Assembly (NCBI GenBank): GCA_016280635.1
Contig: JAEEHC010000007.1
Location: 1 to 32,765, forward strand
From: Erysipelotrichaceae bacterium
GTDB lineage: Bacteria > Bacillota_I > Bacilli_A > Erysipelotrichales > Erysipelotrichaceae
Reading direction: 5' to 3'
DNA length: 32,765 nt
The stretch's first letter is position 1. Every line of letters begins with the position of its first letter. The position numbers and the translations under genes are program-made. The notes under the pieces are model-generated. The model saw only the letters and a list, made by a program, of their open reading frames with translations, searched no databases and was not told the DNA's origin. Positions 22,287-29,464 of the stretch are shown here, piece by piece.

Positions 22287-23735
22287 TTAATCGCCGATCC
22301 AGTAATACTGGTGGTACGCGAATCCGTAAATGTCCATCGGATTCATGTAGCAGGGCGCCTTGTTCTTACGGTAGGCGCAGGAACCGGTGATGTCGTATTT
22401 CAGGCCGAACCTGATGCCGTACTTCTTGTACAGATTGACGATCTGCGGGATCGTCGTCTCACCGACCTTGCCCTGATAATAGATGGCAAAGTGCAGGTGC
22501 GGGCCGGTAGAGTTGCCGGAATTTCCGGAAGTACCAAGCACCGTCTTTTCCTTGTAAACCAGTTCACCGACCTTGACATTGACCGCTGTCAGGTGCTCGT
22601 AGTAAACCGTGTAGTACTTGCCGTCGATCTCCACGATGATGAAGACATGGTTGCCGCGGCCGCCGTTACAGGTGTTGCCGGCATAGCCGCCGTTATAGGC
22701 GCAGCCGGCCTTGGCCGCAAAGACATAGCCGTTGGCGATCGGATACAGCGGCGTGCCGTAGCCCAGTCCGCCGACGTCGATGGCCGCGTGGAAGCCGCCG
22801 GAAGTCACATGGTAATAGTAACAGCCGGAATTGATCCTGATGCGCTTGTTCTTGACGAACTTACCGAAGCCCTTGGATCCGGTGAAGGATTCCAGAGCCT
22901 TGTTGATGTTCTTGATGGCCTCTTCAAGCTCCTTGTTGTCGCTGTCAAGCTTGTCGTATTTTTCCATCAGTTCCGCCTGCTGCTCATGGAAGGCGTCGAT
23001 CAGTTCTTCGGTCATGTCACGCAGCTTGGTATAGGTATCCTGCTTGCGCTTCAGTTCTGCCTTCTGGGCGATCAGGTTGTCCTTCTGGATTTGCTGTTCC
23101 TGTCGGTCAGCCTGCAGCAATGCCTTTTCGTGTTCCATTTCCTCGATCTTGCTGTGGTTATAGTTGGTGATGTTGTTGATGGCGCTGATCCTTCTCAGCA
23201 GATCGACGAAGGAATTGGCACCCATGACGAACTTGACATAACTGTTGGTCCTGTTCTGGGCCTGGGCAACGACCATGCCTTCCCGGATCTGAATGTCGAG
23301 CTGTTTGATCTTCTCTTCTCTCTCGGTTATCTGCTTGCCGAGCACTTCGATGTTCTCCTCGATCATCGTGACTGTCTTGTTGATCGAAGTGATCTGCCTT
23401 TCCAGCGCTTCGATGTTATCGGTATATTCCCTGATCTTCTTGCCCTGGTTGGCAATGTCCGCCTTAAGGGCATTGATGTCCCGCTCCAGGTCCTTCAGTT
23501 CCTGTTCCAGCTTTTCCTGCTTCTCTTCCAGATAATCGCGGAAGAGCTTGCAGACCTTCTTGTCCTCATCGGAAAGATCGGTGCCGGAGCACAGTTCGTA
23601 GTAATAGTCTTCCCGCTCGGAGAAGTCATTGTTTCCCTCCGTTGCCAGAGTCACCCGCTTCTGCGTCCAGGAGAAGACAGCGATGATGAAGGCAGCGAAG
23701 ATGAGCATGCGGATCAGACGTCTCAGTTTCTTCAT
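22287..23735 (-). CDS. EnvC-like murein hydrolase activator with intact LytM (M23) domain
   Basis: 482 residues from the ATG at 23735, which overlaps the ftsX stop by 4 nt (ATGA) and has GAGGTGG upstream. Order: signal/anchor helix (about 5-24), two long coiled coils (about 60-155 and 190-285) separated by the RTNSYVKFVMGANSFVDLLRRISAIN linker, then a LytM domain (about 300-420). Zinc ligands look complete: His316 and Asp320 (FHAAIDVG) and HLH (413-415), with His381 also present. An active endopeptidase is therefore likely, unlike E. coli EnvC. By context the FtsEX complex encoded just upstream should recruit and switch it at the septum. Six Cys in the C-terminal part may form disulfides. Confidence 0.95.
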   Translation of the reverse strand: MKKLRRLIRMLIFAAFIIAVFSWTQKRVTLATEGNNDFSEREDYYYELCSGTDLSDEDKKVCKLFRDYLEEKQEKLEQELKDLERDINALKADIANQGKKIREYTDNIEALERQITSINKTVTMIEENIEVLGKQITEREEKIKQLDIQIREGMVVAQAQNRTNSYVKFVMGANSFVDLLRRISAINNITNYNHSKIEEMEHEKALLQADRQEQQIQKDNLIAQKAELKRKQDTYTKLRDMTEELIDAFHEQQAELMEKYDKLDSDNKELEEAIKNINKALESFTGSKGFGKFVKNKRIRINSGCYYYHVTSGGFHAAIDVGGLGYGTPLYPIANGYVFAAKAGCAYNGGYAGNTCNGGRGNHVFIIVEIDGKYYTVYYEHLTAVNVKVGELVYKEKTVLGTSGNSGNSTGPHLHFAIYYQGKVGETTIPQIVNLYKKYGIRFGLKYDITGSCAYRKNKAPCYMNPMDIYGFAYHQYYWIGD

Positions 23736-24631
23736 CGTTTCCACCTCAGATACTTGTTTGCCGACAGCATTGACCCGACCAGGCCGACGATAACGCCGAT
23801 GCCCAGGGCAAAGGCCGACACGTAATAGACAAACGGATAAACCGGGATGAGCTTCAGAATGCCGGAAACCAATTGTCCATTCATCCGCTCATAGATATAG
23901 CGATAGCCGAAAATGGTCAGCAGGATTGGTATGACCGCACCCATCATGCCGATGAAGATGCCTTCCAGTACCAGCGGGGCGGTAATGTAGCTGTTGTTGG
24001 CACCGCACAGCCTCATGATGCCCAGTTCCTGCTTACGGGTATTGATGGTGATCTGAATGGTATTGTAGATCAGAAAGACAGCCAAAGCGGTCAGAGCCAG
24101 GGCGAAGCCGTAGCCGACCGTCCGGATGCCGGAAAGCAGGGAGACGAAATCCTCAATGGTCGCCCCGCCATAGGTGGCTGACTCCATTCCCTCGATCAGT
24201 TCGACCTGAGAAGAGATCTGGGCCAGCGAATAGCCGGTGCCCACGCTGATCAGAAAAGCCCTGGGCAACGGATTGTTTTCTCCGGTGTAGATCTCAAAGA
24301 TCTTGCCGTCATCGCCGAAGCTGTCGATCAGACTCTGCAGCTCCGCCTCCTTGCTGGAATATTCGACCCGGATGACACCGGGAATCTTTTCAATGCGGTT
24401 CTTCAGGGAGCCGAGGTCATCATCGGCAACGCTGTCGGAGATCGGCGCGTAGATCTGGATGTCGCCTTCCACATCGATGGTTATCCGGGAAATGTTGGCG
24501 ACCAGCACGGTAAAGACGACGACCAGAACCAGGGTCAGAGTCACGGCGTTGGCCGTGGAAAAAGCCATGGCAAAGTGATGGGTAATGCCCCAGAAGGCTT
24601 CCTTGAATGCCCTGCCGATTCTTCTAAACAT
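23732..24631 (-). CDS. ftsX: Cell-division permease-like protein FtsX
   Basis: 299 residues from the ATG at 24631, chosen for the GGAGG 9 nt upstream and the family start MFRRIGRAFKEAFWGITHH. It has four membrane helices: one near residue 25-48, then an extracellular loop (about 50-165), then three at the C-terminus. The loop contains 'YSSKEAELQSLIDSFGDD' and 'NPLPRAFLI', typical of FtsX. The cytoplasmic 'NTRKQELGIMRLCGANNSYI' is the segment that docks on FtsE. It passes ATPase action by FtsE to the extracellular hydrolase encoded next. Start overlaps the ftsE stop by 8 nt. Confidence 0.97.
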   Translation of the reverse strand: MFRRIGRAFKEAFWGITHHFAMAFSTANAVTLTLVLVVVFTVLVANISRITIDVEGDIQIYAPISDSVADDDLGSLKNRIEKIPGVIRVEYSSKEAELQSLIDSFGDDGKIFEIYTGENNPLPRAFLISVGTGYSLAQISSQVELIEGMESATYGGATIEDFVSLLSGIRTVGYGFALALTALAVFLIYNTIQITINTRKQELGIMRLCGANNSYITAPLVLEGIFIGMMGAVIPILLTIFGYRYIYERMNGQLVSGILKLIPVYPFVYYVSAFALGIGVIVGLVGSMLSANKYLRWKR

Positions 24632-25310
24632 GGTAATAGCCTCCTTCCGGATTGTCATTGATGACAAAGCCATTATCCAGCGTGATGGTCCGCTTGCGGT
24701 AGGTGTTGACGAGGATGTCGTTATGGGTGACCACGATGATGGTGGTACCCTGGCGGTTGATCTTTTCCAGCAGTTCGATGATCTCCTTGGAGCGGCGCGG
24801 GTCGAGGTTGCCGGTCGGCTCATCGGCGATGATCAGCCTGGGATTGTTGGCGATGGCCCGGCCGATGACGACACGCTGCTGCTGGCCGCCGGAAAGCTGG
24901 TCGGGATAGTTATTGAATTCCGCTGAAAGTTCAATGATGTCCAGGACCTCCCGGACTCTTTCATTGATCTCCTTACGGGATTTATTGATGACTTCCATGG
25001 CAAAGGCAATGTTGTCAAAGACGGTCTTGGTGGTGATCAGCTGGTAGTCCTGAAAGACCACGCCGATGCGGCGGCGGTAATAGGGGACCTTGGCAAAGCG
25101 CAGACGGCCGACGTTGATGCCGTTGACCATTACCTTTCCGGAAGTCGGCTTTTCTTCGCCGTCCAGAAGCTTGATCAGCGTGCTCTTGCCGCTACCGGTT
25201 TCACCGATTATGTATACGAACTCACCGTCATTGATGGTCAGATTGACATTGTTGAGGGCATGGGTTCCGCTTTTTCTATACTGTTTTGATACATTCTCAA
25301 GTGTTATCAT
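24624..25310 (-). CDS. ftsE: Cell-division ATP-binding protein FtsE
   Basis: 228 residues, normal length. It has Walker A GETGSGKST (36-44), Q-loop FQDYQL (86-91), signature LSGGQQQRV (139-147), Walker B LIIADEP (159-165) and the switch His196. Start MITLENVSKQYRKSGTHALNNVNL is typical of FtsE. It pairs with FtsX to control wall hydrolysis at the division site. GGAGG lies before the ATG. It is the first gene of ftsE-ftsX-envC, all with overlapping ends. A candidate promoter lies in the 50-nt gap behind the YitT-like gene. Confidence 0.98.
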   Translation of the reverse strand: MITLENVSKQYRKSGTHALNNVNLTINDGEFVYIIGETGSGKSTLIKLLDGEEKPTSGKVMVNGINVGRLRFAKVPYYRRRIGVVFQDYQLITTKTVFDNIAFAMEVINKSRKEINERVREVLDIIELSAEFNNYPDQLSGGQQQRVVIGRAIANNPRLIIADEPTGNLDPRRSKEIIELLEKINRQGTTIIVVTHNDILVNTYRKRTITLDNGFVINDNPEGGYYHV

Positions 25311-25326
25311 GGCTTCCCTCCATTTA

Positions 25327-25359
25327 GTTAATATTAACGCAAATGATCCGGATTAACAA
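25327..25359 (-). promoter_or_regulatory. Candidate promoter of ftsEX with a 12-bp palindrome over the -10
   Basis: On the minus strand TTGTTA (25354-25359), a 17-bp spacer and TAATAT (25331-25336). The -10 lies inside the perfect palindrome GTTAATATTAAC (25327-25338), which could also be a regulator site. Confidence 0.6.
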
Positions 25360-25360
25360 G

Positions 25361-26200
25361 TTAGACGCGGTAATCGTAGGAGAAACCCTCCCCCTTGACG
25401 TCCTTGGCTTCCGAGACGATGATGAAGGCCTGTGGGTCGATTTCCTCGATCCTTTCGGCCAGCAGATTGTACTGGTTCTTGGAAAGGACGGTCATGATGA
25501 CCTCCCGGTCGCTGTCGGTATAGCCGCCTCTGGCCGGCACGATGGTCGTGCCTCTTTCCAGAGTGGTATGAATGTAATCGCAGATCTCCGGTTTGTAGTC
25601 GGAGATGATGAACAGGGCCACGCTGCTGCTTCTGGGCATGATGACCTCGTTAATGATGGCATTTGAGATGTAGATGTAGATCAGGCCGATCATGACGTCC
25701 TGAATGGAATAAGCCAATAAGCCGGCAATCACCAGCAGGCCGTCAAAGATGCCCATCAGAACGGCGATCGGCAAGCCGGTATACTTGTGGATGACCATCG
25801 GCGGCACGTCCGTTCCTCCCGTGGAGGCATTCTCGCGGATGACGATGCCGATCCCGGCTCCGGCGACGACGGCACCGAAAATGCTCATTAACAGCTGGTC
25901 GGCTTCGATTCTGATGTCGATCCAGGACAGAACGGTGATGAAGATCGGGTAGACGATGGAACTTAAGGCCGTCTTCAGCGTAAACTCCCGGCCCAGAAAG
26001 AAGTAGCCGATGATGAAGAAGATGATGACCAGGGCATCAATGGTGATGGTGGTATCCCAGCCAAACAGTTCCTTGGTGATCAGGGCAATGCCGGCACAGC
26101 CGCCGGAAAGCACATCATAGGGAAGAACAAAGTAGTTGACGGAAACGGCCAGCAGAAAGTTACCCAATATAATCAGTAATATCGTCTTCAGTCTTTTCAT
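25361..26200 (-). CDS. YitT-family membrane protein (DUF161 plus DUF2179)
   Basis: 279 residues: five or six membrane helices (about 1-195) followed by a cytoplasmic DUF2179 domain (about 200-279, 'SDYKPEICDYIHTTLERGTTIVPARGGYT...REVIMTVLSKNQYNLL'). Hallmarks are 'LLAVSVNYFVLPYDVLSGGCAGIALI' and 'GIVIRENASTGGTDVPPMVIHK'. The family is widespread in Firmicutes; its transport substrate is not known. Before the ATG there is only a short AAGG, and a TG-N-TAAAAT box lies 8 nt upstream, so the leader would be only about 2 nt. It may be co-transcribed with ftsE. Confidence 0.94.
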   Translation of the reverse strand: MKRLKTILLIILGNFLLAVSVNYFVLPYDVLSGGCAGIALITKELFGWDTTITIDALVIIFFIIGYFFLGREFTLKTALSSIVYPIFITVLSWIDIRIEADQLLMSIFGAVVAGAGIGIVIRENASTGGTDVPPMVIHKYTGLPIAVLMGIFDGLLVIAGLLAYSIQDVMIGLIYIYISNAIINEVIMPRSSSVALFIISDYKPEICDYIHTTLERGTTIVPARGGYTDSDREVIMTVLSKNQYNLLAERIEEIDPQAFIIVSEAKDVKGEGFSYDYRV

Positions 26201-26208
26201 ACCTTATA

Positions 26209-26214
26209 ATTTTA
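26209..26214 (-). promoter_or_regulatory. Extended -10 box of the YitT-like gene
   Basis: The minus strand shows TGATAAAAT followed after 8 nt by the ATG, directly downstream of the DUF2207 terminator. Predicted leader is 1-3 nt. Confidence 0.5.
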
Positions 26215-26230
26215 TCACAATTATTCCGGG

Positions 26231-26260
26231 AAAGAAAAATCACGGCGCGAAAGCCGTGAT
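26231..26260 (-). terminator. Terminator of the LemA-DUF2207 operon
   Basis: On the minus strand ATCACGGC, loop TTTCGC, GCCGTGAT is followed by TTTTCTTT. Confidence 0.92.
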
Positions 26261-26272
26261 TTATTTTCTTTT

Positions 26273-28183
26273 TTACCAGCTGCCTCCCGAGGAGCCGCCG
26301 AAACCGCCGCCACCGGAGAAACCGCCGCCGCCCGATGAGCCACCGCCCGATGAGCCGCCGCTGAATGAGGTTTCCGGCATCGAGGCGAAGGACCGCTGGC
26401 AGTTATGCATCTGGTATTCCAGAGAGTGCATCATCGCGTAGTGGTCGTTATAGGGACGGTAGGAATCATACCAGTCGCAGTCTCTGACTCCCAGATCCTT
26501 GAAATGCTCAGTCCAGATCTCGGTCAGACCGAGAGCGTAGGCATAAGGCAGGATGTCATAGAAGTAATAGGGATTCTCCTCGACCAGTTCCTTCAACCTG
26601 TCACCGTCAGCAACCCGGATGAAGTCCCTTAAGCCCAGGATCCGACCCAGCTCGGTATTGCCGTAGTCGGTGCGCTGGCGCATGAACATGATGAACATCA
26701 TCAGGGAGATCTGAATGCCCATGATGGCCAGACCCTGAGTGATGCGCACCTTGGCGGACAGCAGAACACCGAACATCATGCCGGCGGGAATCAGCAGCAG
26801 CAGCAATAAACCGGCACCGGCCAAAAGCTTCTGCCACCACTTCCAGGTATCAATGATGTATCTGGTCTTGTGAATGCGGATCAGCAGATACATCAGTGAA
26901 TCAAGCATGATGATCTGGAAGACGGTCATGAACAGGACAAACAGATCGCGGTAATAGAAGTAATAGGTCAACAAGGTCTGCAGCGTGATCGGTAAAAACG
27001 CGAAGGCGGCCAGGATCAGCTGCAGGACAATGGAGATGTTAGTTGACAGCGAGCGCAGCTTGGTCGAATAGTACTTTTCAATCTTTTCCTTGACCAGACC
27101 GATGGTATTCCAGATCTTGTTTTTCAAAACGGAGACAGCGACTCTCTTGCGGTTATTGAAGATGCGGTTGAACAGAATGCGCTCATAATCGCGGGCGCTG
27201 TCCTCCAATTCGCTGCGCTTTTCCAGAATCAGGTCCTTTTCTGTCTCATGAATGGTTATGATGCCGCGCCGGCCCCAGTCCAATAGCAGGGATATGACGT
27301 CGCGGTCGTTTACTTCCTCGTCAATAACCGTGCCGACTTCCGCTGAGGTCATGCCGGCCGGGACATGGAATTCCACAGTACGGATGACTTCCTTGTCTCT
27401 TCCGTAAATCAGAAAGACAATGCCTACCGCCAGAGTGAAGAAGGCGGAAATGATGATGGCGGTCTTGCCGTAGCGGTTGATGTCCGGGAAGTTGAAATAG
27501 CCCTGATCCAGAATCACCTGAATGGTGATGCTCTCATTGGACTCGATCCTTTCTTCGCAGACGCCGGTAATGACGTTGCCATCGACGGAGATCCGGACAC
27601 CGTCCAGTTCGCCAACCCCCTGCAGCATCTCGCCGCCGGGTGTTGAGGTATAGATCTTGCCGGCATCAAAGCTCTTGGGCAGCCTCAGGGTGAAATGGGT
27701 AGCATCGGTTGAGGTGTTCCAGCCATTAGTGATGATGTTCAAAAAGACCATTTCCACGCCATCCAGATCCAGATCGCGGGTGTTGATGGTATAACTCCAC
27801 TTATAGGTTTCCTGCTTATCGGCATAGCGGTCTTCCGAACCGAAGCGGATGCGGGTATAGGAATCATGGTGGTCGATTTCCCGGTCATGTGAGGATAAGA
27901 TCTTGACATTGGTGATCGGAAAGCGATAGTACTTGGAGATCTCTTCGCCGTCCTTCTGCCAGGTCATGTGATATTCGGAGGGGATGTTTACATAGATGCC
28001 ATGTCTTCTGGCGGAGAAGGTGACGCTCATTTCTTCAATCACGTCAAAGGTTCCGTCTTCATTGACGGTGATATCAACATCATGAGTGATGATGTCAAAG
28101 GCTTCCTTGGCTTCGGTAGCTACCGGAGCCAGCAGGCCTAAGCCAAGCAGAACGATCAACAGTAACTGAAATAACTTTTTCAT
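26273..28183 (-). CDS. DUF2207 membrane protein with Gly/Ser-rich tail
   Basis: 636 residues from the ATG at 28183 (signal peptide MKKLFQLLLIVLLGLGLLAPVATEA); longer frames overlap LemA and lack a ribosome site. After the signal comes the extracellular DUF2207 domain (about 28-235, 'ITHDVDITVNEDGTFDVIEEMSVTF'). A membrane helix near 245-265 follows, then a cytoplasmic region with 'VGTVIDEEVNDRDVISLLLDWGRRGIITI', further helices around 390-520, and a tail of repeated GGGSSGGG / FSGGGGFGG ending in SW. This architecture is common beside LemA genes in Firmicutes. The function is unknown. It starts 1 nt after the lemA stop. Confidence 0.93.
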   Translation of the reverse strand: MKKLFQLLLIVLLGLGLLAPVATEAKEAFDIITHDVDITVNEDGTFDVIEEMSVTFSARRHGIYVNIPSEYHMTWQKDGEEISKYYRFPITNVKILSSHDREIDHHDSYTRIRFGSEDRYADKQETYKWSYTINTRDLDLDGVEMVFLNIITNGWNTSTDATHFTLRLPKSFDAGKIYTSTPGGEMLQGVGELDGVRISVDGNVITGVCEERIESNESITIQVILDQGYFNFPDINRYGKTAIIISAFFTLAVGIVFLIYGRDKEVIRTVEFHVPAGMTSAEVGTVIDEEVNDRDVISLLLDWGRRGIITIHETEKDLILEKRSELEDSARDYERILFNRIFNNRKRVAVSVLKNKIWNTIGLVKEKIEKYYSTKLRSLSTNISIVLQLILAAFAFLPITLQTLLTYYFYYRDLFVLFMTVFQIIMLDSLMYLLIRIHKTRYIIDTWKWWQKLLAGAGLLLLLLIPAGMMFGVLLSAKVRITQGLAIMGIQISLMMFIMFMRQRTDYGNTELGRILGLRDFIRVADGDRLKELVEENPYYFYDILPYAYALGLTEIWTEHFKDLGVRDCDWYDSYRPYNDHYAMMHSLEYQMHNCQRSFASMPETSFSGGSSGGGSSGGGGFSGGGGFGGSSGGSW

Positions 28184-28184
28184 A

Positions 28185-28742
28185 CTAGAACTCGACCTTA
28201 ACATTTTCTCTCTGCTTCTCATCGGCGACTTCAAACATCGGCTCTCTCTGTAAGCCCATCGATGAAGCGACGAACCTGCTGGGGATGGTCTGCAACATGG
28301 TGTTGTACCTTCTGACCACGCCGTTGTAATACCTTCTGGCTGAGGCGATGTCGCTTTCCATTTCCTTCAGGTCCGACTGCAGGGAAAGGAAGTTGGCATT
28401 GGCTTTCAGATCCGGATAGCTCTCGGCCAGGGCGAACAGCCGGCTGATGGCACCGGTCAGTTCGTTTTCCGCTGCCAGCTTATCGGCGTTGCTCGTTGCG
28501 CCCAGCACCTTGCCGCGGGCTTCGATGACCTTTTCCAGCGTGTCGGACTCGTACTTGGCATAACCCTTGACGGTCGCGACCAGGTTGGGAATCAGATCAG
28601 ACCGCTTGACCAGGTAGACATCCATGGTCGAAAAGGCCTCTGAAATCCGGTTCTGCAGCTCTACCAGCGTGTTGTGAGTGGTGATATAATAGATAACCGC
28701 CAGCACAATTACCGCCGCTAATGCGAAGAAGAAATATTTCAT
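28185..28742 (-). CDS. lemA: LemA-family protein
   Basis: 185 residues: an N-terminal membrane helix (about 2-22), then a long alpha-helical domain with the family pattern 'YNxL...' replaced here by 'HNTLVELQNRISEAFSTMDVYLVKRSDLIPNLVATVKGYAKYESDTLEKVIEAR'. The later 'ARRYYNGVVRRYNTMLQTIPSRFVASSMGLQREPMFE' is diagnostic. LemA proteins are membrane-anchored helical bundles of unclear role. GGAGG precedes the ATG. It forms an operon with the DUF2207 gene, a conserved pairing. Confidence 0.96.
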   Translation of the reverse strand: MKYFFFALAAVIVLAVIYYITTHNTLVELQNRISEAFSTMDVYLVKRSDLIPNLVATVKGYAKYESDTLEKVIEARGKVLGATSNADKLAAENELTGAISRLFALAESYPDLKANANFLSLQSDLKEMESDIASARRYYNGVVRRYNTMLQTIPSRFVASSMGLQREPMFEVADEKQRENVKVEF

Positions 28743-28762
28743 GTTAAATTCCCTCCAAAATT

Positions 28763-28768
28763 ATTATA
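28763..28768 (-). promoter_or_regulatory. -10 box of the lemA operon
   Basis: The minus strand shows TTGTATAATAATT, a perfect TATAAT about 20 nt upstream of the lemA ATG. The -35 is weak. Confidence 0.55.
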
Positions 28769-28788
28769 CAATTTTTTAATAAGTCTGC

Positions 28789-28794
28789 TATAAT
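28789..28794 (+). promoter_or_regulatory. Extended -10 promoter of tRNA-Pro
   Basis: CTGCTATAATG (TG-N-TATAAT) 8 nt before the mature tRNA. It is divergent from the lemA promoter. Confidence 0.7.
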
Positions 28795-28802
28795 GTTTTA
28801 GA

Positions 28803-28879
28803 CGGAATGTAGCTCAGCTTGGTAGAGCGCTGCGTTCGGGACGCAGAGGTCGTGGGTTCGAATCCCGTCATTCCGACCA
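28803..28879 (+). tRNA. tRNA-Pro(CGG)
   Basis: 77-nt cloverleaf: acceptor CGGAATG/CATTCCG, discriminator A, encoded CCA. The anticodon stem CTGCG/CGCAG encloses loop TTCGGGA, anticodon CGG (reads CCG). The T arm GTGGG-TTCGAAT-CCCGT is regular apart from one G-T pair. The presence of a dedicated CCG reader fits a genome of moderate GC. Confidence 0.96.
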
Positions 28880-28886
28880 TTCAGAA

Positions 28887-28914
28887 GAAAAAAGCGGTTG
28901 ATTCCGCTTTTTTT
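28887..28914. terminator. Bidirectional terminator between tRNA-Pro and the papain-like gene
   Basis: AAAGCGG, loop TTGATT, CCGCTTT is followed by T runs on both strands. It serves the tRNA (+) and the galM operon (-). Confidence 0.9.
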
Positions 28915-29463
28915 CTATTCTATCGTTCCGTTATCCTTCAGATACTGAGCCAGATCCTTAATGCGGCCCAGATAGATTTCCTTGATGCCCTTTATCTTCA
29001 GGAAGTCCATCGGGTGAAACAGAGCCGGGTCCTTGAGTATGTCGATCTCGCCGCTGGCCTTCAGGACATTGGCCACAAACTGGGAACAGAACATCTTGTT
29101 TTCATATTCCTTCCTGATGTTCCTTCCGCAGTAATACAGGCCCATGATGGCGAACTTGAGTTTCTTTTCAAACTGCTCGTCAACGAATTCCTGCATCCTC
29201 CTATGTCCCTCATCGGATACTTCCAGGCTGTAGATGCCCACTTTTGCCCAGCGGTGCCACCAGTAGAAACCGGAATCGAACGGCTCGACCTTGACGTGGG
29301 CCGGCCAGTTCAGAAAGGTAAAGTGACGGCCAACCGAATATACCGGATCCAGCGCGCTGTTAAGCGAGCAGGAAGAATGGGTATATCTGGCCTTGGTCAG
29401 CAAGTTAATGAATGTCGAGATCCCGGTCGAGGATTTCGTCAGCATCAGATAGACTTTTTTCAT
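28915..29463 (-). CDS. Permuted papain-like (YiiX/NlpC-P60-type) cysteine hydrolase, putative
   Basis: 182 residues from the ATG at 29463, which lies 1 nt after the galM stop. The order His first then Cys (YTHSSCSL with His29; NKMFCSQFVANVL with Cys126) fits the circularly permuted NlpC/P60 group, in which the His precedes the Cys. 'VYSVGRHFTFLNWPAH', 'GIYSLEVSDEGHRRM' and 'FHPMDFLK' are seen in similar uncharacterised Firmicutes proteins. No signal peptide is seen. The possible reaction is an amidase or peptidase on a lipid- or wall-derived substrate; this is inference. It is the second gene behind galM. Confidence 0.7.
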   Translation of the reverse strand: MKKVYLMLTKSSTGISTFINLLTKARYTHSSCSLNSALDPVYSVGRHFTFLNWPAHVKVEPFDSGFYWWHRWAKVGIYSLEVSDEGHRRMQEFVDEQFEKKLKFAIMGLYYCGRNIRKEYENKMFCSQFVANVLKASGEIDILKDPALFHPMDFLKIKGIKEIYLGRIKDLAQYLKDNGTIE

Positions 29464-29464
29464 C

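Noticed and set aside
22245-23825. Open frame of 526 codons on the plus strand opposite the EnvC-like gene
   Set aside because: It is rich in Val/Leu/Asp runs that mirror the coiled coil on the other strand, has no ribosome site, and begins inside a terminator.
26276-26360. Short repeats of CCGCC/GAGCC near the end of the DUF2207 gene
   Set aside because: They encode the Gly/Ser-rich tail typical of DUF2207 proteins and are not an independent repeat or CRISPR.
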